This document shows positions 29,340 through 36,696 of a stretch of DNA of 36,696 bases, in pieces. Numbering within the stretch: position 1 is the first letter of the stretch; every line of letters begins with the position of its first letter. The DNA lies in the NCBI GenBank assembly GCA_029881655.1, contig JAOUME010000012.1:1-36696 (forward strand), in the 5' to 3' direction. Position numbers and translations under genes: made by a program. The notes under the pieces are model-generated. The model was not told the origin of the DNA and did no database searches. It saw nothing but the letters and a program-made list of their open reading frames with translations. The DNA comes from Deltaproteobacteria bacterium (GTDB lineage Bacteria > SAR324 > XYD2-FULL-50-16).

Positions 29340-29367
29340 CCAGCCTCTTAATAAAAAAAGAGGCTGG
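29340..29367 (+). terminator. Intercistronic hairpin between aprA and qmoA (partial terminator/attenuator or 3' stabiliser)
   Basis: CCAGCCTCTT-N8-AAGAGGCTGG, 10-bp perfect stem followed by only TTT. Confidence 0.7.
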
Positions 29368-29428
29368 TTTCAATCAAACGATGCTTGAAAATCCGTTTTT
29401 TAGGGAATTATAAACCGCAAAGAAGGCC

Positions 29429-30682
29429 ATGAGCAACCAGGAAAAAAAGATACTCGTCATAGGAGGCGGCATAAGCGGTATGAGCGCGGCTTTGGACGCT
29501 TCTGAGACCGGTTATTCGGTCATCCTGATCGAAAAAAGACCGAGTTTGGGAGGCAGAGTTTCCAGGTTTCACCAGTATTTCCCTAAGCTTTGTCCGCCTA
29601 TGTGCGGTCTTGAGATCAACTACAAACGGATCAGGCCAAATAAGAACCTTCAGGTTTTAACCAGTACCGAGGCACTCAAAATCAGCGGAGAGGCTCCCGA
29701 CCTTAAGGTAACTCTTAAGACCAGCCCCACTTATGTGAACCACAAGTGCACTGCCTGCGGGGACTGCGTTGATGTATGTCCAAGCGAGAGACCAGACGCT
29801 TTTAATTTCGGCATGAATAAGACCAGAGCCATTTACCTTCCCCAGCAGATGGCTTATCCCAACCGCTTTGTCATTGACCGGAAACATTGCCCCGAGGGTT
29901 GTGATAAATGTGTGGTTGCCTGTAATTATCAGGCGATCGACCTGAACATGCCGGCGAAGGAGCAGGAAATCGACGTTTCATCGGTGATCCTCGCGACGGG
30001 CTGGAAACCCTATGACGCTAAAAAACTGACCCATCTCGGGTTTTCAAAATTCCCAAATGTCATCAACAACATTATGATGGAACGCTTGGCTTCACTGAGT
30101 GGTCCAACCCAGGGAGTGGTGGTTCGTCCCTCGGACAAAAAACCGCCCAAGAGCGTCGCCTTTATCCAGTGCGCAGGGTCAAGAGACGAGAATCATCTGC
30201 CCTATTGCTCCTCGATCTGCTGTTTGGCTTCCCTTAAACAGATCAGTTACGTCCGCGCGCAAAATCCGGAGGCCGAGATCTATCTCTTTTATATCGATAT
30301 CAGGACTCCCGGGAAATATGAGGATTTCGCGGCCCGGATTCAGGAGGACCCCAAGCTAAAACTCATCAAGGGGAAGGTCGCTAAAATCACCGAAACGGCT
30401 GACGGTAGCCTTGTGATGGAGGCTGAAGATATCCTAAAGGGCAATAAGGTTCATATCGAGGTCGATATGGCGGTGCTGGCGACGGGAATGGAGCCGAGTA
30501 TCGCGGGGCAAAGCTTTGTTGGAGACACCATCAAGCTGGATTCGTCGGGGTTTATCCAAGAGGACCAAAAAGCGGGGATTTTTTCAGCCGGGGTCGCCAA
30601 AATGCCTCTGGATGTCAGTAGTTCGGTGATTGACGCTTCTGGCGCCGCCTTAAAAGCGATTCAAAATCTCAGATCGGATTGA
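29429..30682 (+). CDS. qmoA: Quinone-interacting membrane-bound oxidoreductase subunit QmoA
   Basis: HdrA-like 'ILVIGGGISGMSAALDASETGYSVILIEKRPSLGGRVSRFHQYFPKLCPPMCGLEINYKRI'; position after aprA. Confidence 0.96.
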   Translation: MSNQEKKILVIGGGISGMSAALDASETGYSVILIEKRPSLGGRVSRFHQYFPKLCPPMCGLEINYKRIRPNKNLQVLTSTEALKISGEAPDLKVTLKTSPTYVNHKCTACGDCVDVCPSERPDAFNFGMNKTRAIYLPQQMAYPNRFVIDRKHCPEGCDKCVVACNYQAIDLNMPAKEQEIDVSSVILATGWKPYDAKKLTHLGFSKFPNVINNIMMERLASLSGPTQGVVVRPSDKKPPKSVAFIQCAGSRDENHLPYCSSICCLASLKQISYVRAQNPEAEIYLFYIDIRTPGKYEDFAARIQEDPKLKLIKGKVAKITETADGSLVMEAEDILKGNKVHIEVDMAVLATGMEPSIAGQSFVGDTIKLDSSGFIQEDQKAGIFSAGVAKMPLDVSSSVIDASGAALKAIQNLRSD

Positions 30683-30687
30683 AGATT

Positions 30688-32844
30688 ATGAAGAAAAAGT
30701 GTGGAATCTATATTTGTTCGGGATGTGGCATCGATGCCGCGGTAGATACCCAGGCCCTTATCAAAGTCGCCGAGAAGGAGCTTAAGGCCGAGGCCTGCCA
30801 TGTACACCCCTTCTTATGCGATGACAGCGGATTGGAATTAATCAAGAGCGATCTTAGGGCCGGGACGGTCGATCACTTTGTGGTCGCGGCCTGCTCCCAG
30901 CGGTTCCACCAGCAAAGCTTCGACATGGGTCCCGAGCATATGGTCCTCAGAGCCCCGATTAGAGAATACGTGGCCTGGATGATGGAGCCTAGGGATGAAA
31001 ACGGTAAGGTCAACGAGGACACCCAAATGGCAGCCGCTGATTATATCCGAATGTATGGCGCCCGAGTTAAAAGAATGGAGATTCCGCAGCCCTTTGAGCA
31101 GGACACTATCAAAAGCGTTCTGGTTATAGGAGGGGGTATCACGGGCATCAACGCCGCTCTGGAAGTCTCGAAAGCCGGCTATCCGGTGCATCTAGTCGAA
31201 AAGCAAGCCGAGTTAGGCGGAGCCGCCAAAGAATACCGGAGCTTCCTGCCCCAAAAAGCACCCTACCGAGATTTGGAGGACAATCAACTCGAGGAATTAA
31301 TCTCCCGGCTTAAATCCAAATCAGACATCTCGCTTTATCCGTCTTCAACCGTTGATGCGATCGATGGTGAGCCCGGAAACTTTACCGTTCGGATAAAAAA
31401 CGGCCAATCACAAAAAACGGTCGCCATCGGCTCGGTCATTTTAGCGACCGGAGGGAAGTCTTATGACAAAAATAAGCTGACTCATCTAGGCGCTCAATTT
31501 AAAAACGTCGTCAGCTCCGATGAATTCGAAGCAATGGCTAAGACGGGGAAACTGACCCGCCAAGACGGCTCACCCGCAAAAACGATCGCTTTCATCCAGT
31601 GCGCGGGCTCCAGAGATAAAAACCATCTGTCTTATTGCTCCTCGACCTGTTGCATGAACTCCCTGAAACAGGCCGCCTACGTCCGGCAGATCGACCCTGA
31701 GACCAAGGCATACATCCTTTACAGGGATATGAGAACCCCGGGGCTATATGAGAATTTTTACAAAAAACAGCAGGATGATCCGGGAATTTTTCTGACCAAA
31801 GGTGAAATAGCCCAGGTGAGCGAAGATGGGGAACGGTCCATTCTGATCGATCTGGATAATAGCCTTCTTGGTGATCAAATCCAGCTTAAAGCCGATTTAC
31901 TGGTATTGGCGACCGGTCAGGTGAGTAGCCTGGTCGATGAAGAGTCGCACTTAAACCTCGGGTACCGCCAAGGCAAGGATTTGCCGGACTTAAATCACGG
32001 CTATCCCGATTCGCATTTTATCTGTTTCCCCTACGAGACCCGAAGAACAGGCATTTTCTCCGCCGGACCGGTACGTCATCCGATGGACATCAATGAAGCC
32101 AAAAGAGACGCGGCAGGAGCGGCTCTCAAAGCGGTGCAGACATTGGAACTCACCTCTATGGGCAAGTCCATGCACCCCAGAGTGGGCGATCTTTCCAAGC
32201 CCGATTTTTATCTTGCCAGATGCACTTCTTGTAAACGCTGTACCGAGGAATGCCCTTTTGGAATGCTCGATGAAGACGAGAAGGGAACGCCCAGGCCCAA
32301 CCCGGCGCGTTGCCGCAGTTGCGGAACCTGCATGGGAGCCTGTCCTGAGCGCATTATCTCTTTTGCCGACTACAGCATCCAGCAGATCTCCGATATGATC
32401 AAGGAAGTCGAGATTCCCGATGAATTCGAAGAAAAACCCCGCATCCTGATTTTTGCCTGTGAGAACGATTCCCTTCCCGCTTTCGACATGGCGGCTTTAA
32501 ACCGTATCAGAATCAACCCCTATATACGGATCATACCGGTCCGGTGTCTTGGGGGAATCAATCTGGTTTTTGTATCGGACGCGCTATCGGTTGGGTTTGA
32601 CGGGGTGATGTTCATGGGATGCAAGTTCGGCGATGATTACCAATGTCACTTCGTTAAAGGCAGCGAGCTTTGCAACGAGAGACTCTCGAAGGTGCAGGAG
32701 ACCATCAGCCGCCTGAACCTTGAATCTGAAAGGATCAGGCAGTTTACGGTCACTCTGAACGATTACGACAAACTCCCCGAAATCATCAATGACTTTGTCA
32801 CGGAAATCGATGCTTTCGGACCCAATCCCTTTAAGGGAATGTAG
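30688..32844 (+). CDS. qmoB: Quinone-interacting membrane-bound oxidoreductase subunit QmoB
   Basis: HdrA-like FAD domain, two 4Fe-4S motifs (CTSCKRCTEECPFG, CRSCGTCMGACPER), C-terminal MvhD-like domain. ATG 30688 preferred to TTG 30679. Confidence 0.96.
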   Translation: MKKKCGIYICSGCGIDAAVDTQALIKVAEKELKAEACHVHPFLCDDSGLELIKSDLRAGTVDHFVVAACSQRFHQQSFDMGPEHMVLRAPIREYVAWMMEPRDENGKVNEDTQMAAADYIRMYGARVKRMEIPQPFEQDTIKSVLVIGGGITGINAALEVSKAGYPVHLVEKQAELGGAAKEYRSFLPQKAPYRDLEDNQLEELISRLKSKSDISLYPSSTVDAIDGEPGNFTVRIKNGQSQKTVAIGSVILATGGKSYDKNKLTHLGAQFKNVVSSDEFEAMAKTGKLTRQDGSPAKTIAFIQCAGSRDKNHLSYCSSTCCMNSLKQAAYVRQIDPETKAYILYRDMRTPGLYENFYKKQQDDPGIFLTKGEIAQVSEDGERSILIDLDNSLLGDQIQLKADLLVLATGQVSSLVDEESHLNLGYRQGKDLPDLNHGYPDSHFICFPYETRRTGIFSAGPVRHPMDINEAKRDAAGAALKAVQTLELTSMGKSMHPRVGDLSKPDFYLARCTSCKRCTEECPFGMLDEDEKGTPRPNPARCRSCGTCMGACPERIISFADYSIQQISDMIKEVEIPDEFEEKPRILIFACENDSLPAFDMAALNRIRINPYIRIIPVRCLGGINLVFVSDALSVGFDGVMFMGCKFGDDYQCHFVKGSELCNERLSKVQETISRLNLESERIRQFTVTLNDYDKLPEIINDFVTEIDAFGPNPFKGM

Positions 32845-32887
32845 CTTTCGGCTTGGTTAATCCAAATTGAACTTGAGGAATGAAATC

Positions 32888-34042
32888 ATGACTGATAGAG
32901 CCGTCATCAATGCGGACTTAAAATTTGTGCAAGGGATTCTAAATTCGGGAGGAGCCGATTTAAAGAAATGCTACCAATGCTCCACCTGTACTGTGGCTTG
33001 TCCATTAAGCGAGGAAGGTGTCCCTTTTCCCAGAAAGGAGATGATTTACGCTCAGTGGGGAATCAGGGATAAACTGATCAACAGTGTTGACAGTTGGCTG
33101 TGCCATCACTGCAACGATTGCAGCGATCAGTGCCCGAGAGGTGCCAGACCCGGTGATGTGATGGGCGCGATCCGTCAAATGAGCATCCGCGCCTTCTCGA
33201 AGCCCTCCCTTGTGGCGAAAGCCGCGAACTCTCCTTTGGGTGCGCTGTTACTGCTGTTGATCCCCATGTTGATTATCGGCGGGGTGATCTGTTTTCTCAA
33301 CGCCGATCAGGGTTTTGATTTTCTGACCAGAGAACGAATTATCTACGCCAATATGATACCCGTCATTGCCATCGATCTAATATTCATGTCCGCCGCCTTT
33401 TTCGCGGTCATCACCATGATCCTGGGATTAAGGGGATTTATCGGGGGACTTAAAAAAGGAAATCCTATTATCAATGGCGGCGAAACGCTAGGTCAGGCTG
33501 TAACCGGGACGATCAGGGACATCCTGTCGCACAGAAAATTTAAGGAGTGCGGTGTCAACCAAAGCCGGGGTACGGCGCATCTTTTGATGATGTATGGTTT
33601 CATCGGGCTGTTTATAACAACCAATCTGGTTTTGGTGATCCACTATCTTCATGAGTTCGGCTTTGACATCCAGGATACGCCCTTCCCCTTTTTTCATCCG
33701 GTAAAAATTCTGGGTAACGTCAGCGCTCTGGCCGCTTTTATCGGCATTTTTCTTATCACGGCCCGGAGGTTATTCAATCAGGGTGTCGGCAAATCATCCA
33801 GCTTCGATTGGATCTTTATCGGGGTGATGTTTCTAACGGTGCTGACTGGGATTATGTCCCAGGTTTTTCGTGTCGCCGAGTTTGTCGAGATCGCCTTTAT
33901 CACCTATTACTTTCATTTGGTATTTGTCTTTTTCCTGTTGGCTTTCGCGCCCCACACCAAATTTGGTCACCTTTTTTACAGGACAACGGCCATGATTTAT
34001 GCTAGGTATTGTGGTAGGAGTTTGCCCTTAAAGCAGGATTAG
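32888..34042 (+). CDS. qmoC: Quinone-interacting membrane-bound oxidoreductase subunit QmoC
   Basis: HdrC-like 'CYQCSTCTVACPLSEEGVPFPRKEMIYAQWG...CHHCNDCSDQCPRGARPGDVMGAIRQ' fused to a multi-TM HdrE-like domain. ATG 32888 preferred to TTG 32867. Confidence 0.95.
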   Translation: MTDRAVINADLKFVQGILNSGGADLKKCYQCSTCTVACPLSEEGVPFPRKEMIYAQWGIRDKLINSVDSWLCHHCNDCSDQCPRGARPGDVMGAIRQMSIRAFSKPSLVAKAANSPLGALLLLLIPMLIIGGVICFLNADQGFDFLTRERIIYANMIPVIAIDLIFMSAAFFAVITMILGLRGFIGGLKKGNPIINGGETLGQAVTGTIRDILSHRKFKECGVNQSRGTAHLLMMYGFIGLFITTNLVLVIHYLHEFGFDIQDTPFPFFHPVKILGNVSALAAFIGIFLITARRLFNQGVGKSSSFDWIFIGVMFLTVLTGIMSQVFRVAEFVEIAFITYYFHLVFVFFLLAFAPHTKFGHLFYRTTAMIYARYCGRSLPLKQD

Positions 34043-34078
34043 TCGATTGCGTTTAAAAACTTTGACCTGAAAGCGACC

Positions 34079-35275
34079 ATGATAAAACCCTACGGTTCGG
34101 ACAAACTTAAGCCCTTGATCGTCGATAATGAAAAGCTCCTGGCCGAAAAGCTCAAGGAAGCTGAAGGCCTGCCTTCGATCATCATCAATTCCGCTGCGGC
34201 GGCGAACGCTGTGATGATGGGCGCCGGTTATTTTACGCCGCTTGATGGCTTTATGAACAAGGACGAGACCTTAAGCGTGGCTGAAAATCTGAAACTGCCA
34301 AACGGGCTTTTCTGGCCGGTTCCCATCGTGAACATGGCCAAGAACGAAAGCCTGACCGATGAGATCAGAAAAGCCAAAAGAATCGCGCTTTTAGATCCCA
34401 ACGTCCCGGGAAATCCGGTCATCGCCATTCAGGAAGTGGACAGCATCGACAAGCTTGATCCCGACTTTTTTCTGCATATCTTAGAGCGGATCTATAAGAC
34501 GGCCGATTTTGAGCACCCCGGGGTTTTTAATTTCCTATCTAGTGGCTGCAACCTTATTTCCGGAAAAATCGAGGTTCTCAATTATTCTTATTTCCAGGCC
34601 GAGTTTCCTGATACCTTCCGCACCGCCGTTGAAATCAGAGATTTGATCAATCAAAATAAATGGGAAAAAATCGTCGCCTTTCAGACTAGAAATCCTATGC
34701 ACCGGGCTCATGAGGAGCTCTGTAAAATGGCCCTTAAAATGGTTAAAGCCGACGGGGTTTTGATTCACATGCTGTTGGGCAAACTTAAAAAGGGCGACAT
34801 TCCAGCGGATGTCCGCAACCGATCCATTCGCAAAATGGTGGAGCTTTATTTCCCAAAAGACACCGTTCTGGTCACCGGATACGGTTTCGATATGCTATAC
34901 GCTGGCCCTAGGGAAGCTTTGTTGCACGCGCTATTTAGACAAAACGCCGGTTGCACTCATCTGATCATCGGCAGGGACCATGCCGGAGTCGGCGATTATT
35001 ACGGAGCCTTCGACGCTCAAACGATTTTTGATGAAATTCCTAAAAACGCTCTGGATATCCAGATATTTAGGGGTGATCATACCGTTTGGTGCAAGAAATG
35101 CGAAGAAGTTGTCATGATGAGAGATTGTCCGCACGACCGTGAGGATTATCTTTTGTTGTCTGGAACTAAGGTCAGGAATATGCTGGCGCATGGAGAACCC
35201 TTGCCGCCGGAATTTTCCAGGCCTGAGGTGGCTGAGATTCTTTCCGGATATTATAAATCGGAATTGGATCAGTAA
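34079..35275 (+). CDS. sat: Sulfate adenylyltransferase (ATP sulfurylase)
   Basis: 'VAFQTRNPMHRAHEELCK', 'LLHALFRQNAGCTHLIIGRDHAGVGDYYG', 'LSGTKVRNML'. Confidence 0.97.
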   Translation: MIKPYGSDKLKPLIVDNEKLLAEKLKEAEGLPSIIINSAAAANAVMMGAGYFTPLDGFMNKDETLSVAENLKLPNGLFWPVPIVNMAKNESLTDEIRKAKRIALLDPNVPGNPVIAIQEVDSIDKLDPDFFLHILERIYKTADFEHPGVFNFLSSGCNLISGKIEVLNYSYFQAEFPDTFRTAVEIRDLINQNKWEKIVAFQTRNPMHRAHEELCKMALKMVKADGVLIHMLLGKLKKGDIPADVRNRSIRKMVELYFPKDTVLVTGYGFDMLYAGPREALLHALFRQNAGCTHLIIGRDHAGVGDYYGAFDAQTIFDEIPKNALDIQIFRGDHTVWCKKCEEVVMMRDCPHDREDYLLLSGTKVRNMLAHGEPLPPEFSRPEVAEILSGYYKSELDQ

Positions 35276-35374
35276 AGGATACCGAAGACAGACCCTGGAG
35301 TCTACTGACAAAAGACGTTGGATAATTGTTTTTAATATGTTGTTTTATTTGATAACCTTAACAAAGAGGAAACC

Positions 35375-35710
35375 ATGACTTTTGAAATGAACGGAACAAC
35401 TTATGAAACTGATGAGGATGGATATTTGCTGGATTTGGATGTCTGGACAACGGATGTTGCCAACCATCTAGCTAAAATCGAGGAGGTGGAACTTTCTGAA
35501 AAACACTGGGATGTGATTAATTTTCTTAGAGATTACTACAAGGAATATCAGATCGCGCCCATGGTCAAGATCCTGATCAAGGAGATGGCGACCAAAAATG
35601 AAATGCAAAAAAAAGAAGCTTCTAAGTATTTATACGAACTCTTCCCTAACGGTCCCGCGATTCAGGCTTGTAAAATCGCTGGTTTGCCGAAACCAACCGG
35701 CTGTGTTTAA
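35375..35710 (+). CDS. dsrC: DsrC, dissimilatory sulfite reductase gamma/sulfur carrier protein
   Basis: C-terminal arm 'NGPAIQACKIAGLPKPTGCV' with both redox cysteines (CX10C, penultimate Cys). Confidence 0.97.
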   Translation: MTFEMNGTTYETDEDGYLLDLDVWTTDVANHLAKIEEVELSEKHWDVINFLRDYYKEYQIAPMVKILIKEMATKNEMQKKEASKYLYELFPNGPAIQACKIAGLPKPTGCV

Positions 35711-35748
35711 AAATGAATGGACGTCACCAATTTATTTTAAAAAAAAGC

Positions 35749-35778
35749 TTGAACTTTTTGTTGGATGTGCAGTAAAGT
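35749..35778 (+). promoter_or_regulatory. Putative promoter for dsrA
   Basis: TTGAAC-N18-TAAAGT in the 144-nt dsrC-dsrA gap. Confidence 0.35.
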
Positions 35779-35854
35779 AATTTATCCGTATATTTTAATA
35801 TTTAAATATACATCAACTGCAATGATGAATTAATCGATTAAACAAAGGTTGAAA

Positions 35855-36696
35855 ATGGGAGATCAAGATAAAAATTCCAAAAAGGATCAATATTTAAATC
35901 CAACACCGATTTTAGACGAGTTGGAAAAAGGGCCCTGGCCCAGTTTCGTCACCGGTTTTAAGGAATTGGCCGAAAGGACCCAAAAACCGATGCTTAGAGG
36001 CATTATAGATCAGCTGGAATATTCCTACGAAACCAAGACGGGCTATTGGAAGGGCGGTCTGGTTGGTGTGGTCGGGTATGGATCAGGGGTGATTACCCGC
36101 TACTCCATGGTTCAGGATAAATTCCCCGAGGCCACCGAATTTCATACCCTTCGTTTTCAACCTGCTCCAGGACTTCACTATAATACCAAACAACTTCGAG
36201 AAGTCTGTGATCTTTGGGAAAAATACGGTTCAGGTATAATGGTCATGCATGGCCAGACGGGTGACTTGCTTTTACAGGGAATACCCGAAAAAAACGTGCA
36301 GGAATGTTTTGATGAATTCAACAAGCGAGGCTGGGATCTAGGTGGCGCCGGCGCAACCGTAAGGACTTCGGCTTCCTGTGTAGGACCGGCCAGATGCGAA
36401 CACGCCTGCTACGATACCCTTGAGGTACACGATAAGGTTCTGAGTCATTTTGCCGGTTACGTCCACCGCCCCGAACTTCCCTATAAATTCAAGTTTAAGT
36501 TCTCAGGTTGCCCCAACGACTGCGTCAACAGCATCATGCGCTCTGATTTGGCGGTCATAGGGACCTGGCGGGACTCGATCCAGGTTGATCAAGTAGCCGC
36601 GAAGCAATGGATCAAGGATAACGGGATGGACACCCTGGTCAATCAGGTGATTTCCCTCTGTCCGACCAAGGCCATTACTTTAGAGGGAGAGGATCT
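35855..36696 (+). CDS. dsrA: Dissimilatory sulfite reductase alpha subunit, 3'-truncated by window end
   Basis: Translated by hand: MGDQDKNSKKDQYLNPTPILDELEKGPWPSFVTGFKELAERTQKPMLRGI...TSASCVGPARCEHACYDT...KFSGCPNDCVNSIMRSDLAVIGTW; both siroheme/4Fe-4S cysteine motifs. Not in the supplied ORF track. Confidence 0.97.
   Translation, partial: MGDQDKNSKKDQYLNPTPILDELEKGPWPSFVTGFKELAERTQKPMLRGIIDQLEYSYETKTGYWKGGLVGVVGYGSGVITRYSMVQDKFPEATEFHTLRFQPAPGLHYNTKQLREVCDLWEKYGSGIMVMHGQTGDLLLQGIPEKNVQECFDEFNKRGWDLGGAGATVRTSASCVGPARCEHACYDTLEVHDKVLSHFAGYVHRPELPYKFKFKFSGCPNDCVNSIMRSDLAVIGTWRDSIQVDQVAAKQWIKDNGMDTLVNQVISLCPTKAITLEGED

Noticed and set aside
30838-31191. 117-aa minus-strand ORF inside qmoB
   Set aside because: Antisense shadow of a conserved gene.
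1-36696. CRISPR array, prophage, or toxin-antitoxin system
   Set aside because: No regularly spaced repeats, no Cas, phage structural or recognisable TA proteins were seen.
1-36696. tRNA or rRNA genes
   Set aside because: No cloverleaf or rRNA signature noticed by eye; a tRNAscan/Infernal run would be needed for certainty.

Overview
The right third of the window (about 25.06-36.7 kb) is a contiguous dissimilatory sulfur-metabolism locus. It contains a divergent CobB/CbiA-type amidotransferase (probable dsrN), then aprB-aprA-qmoA-qmoB-qmoC-sat-dsrC and the 5' part of dsrA, which runs off the window and is absent from the supplied ORF track. This is a known pathway. What is less ordinary is the gene order (sat after qmoC, dsrC just before dsrA, dsrN divergent from aprB) and several regulatory structures in the intergenic gaps. 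The left two thirds is a loosely packed accessory/flanking region. It holds an efflux outer-membrane lipoprotein, a YhiN/BaiN-like flavoprotein, a TerB-like protein, an RNA m5U methyltransferase, a serine hydrolase-TetR operon with a perfect 19-bp palindrome in its promoter, and a DMT transporter. It also holds a vWA lipoprotein / TIGR02147-like regulator / Calx-beta-like lipoprotein block, tandem paralogous predicted beta-barrels, GNAT, MarR, and DUF4336-TetR genes. Several genes here are visibly decaying: an NHL fragment, a VOC pseudogene plus a second VOC fragment sharing an identical 97-bp repeat, and TetR and serine hydrolase remnants. I see no CRISPR array, rRNA, tRNA or transposase. I did not find a clearly new biological system. 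The best leads are the 97-bp duplication bracketing the vWA cassette, the putative operators, and the layout of the sulfur island.
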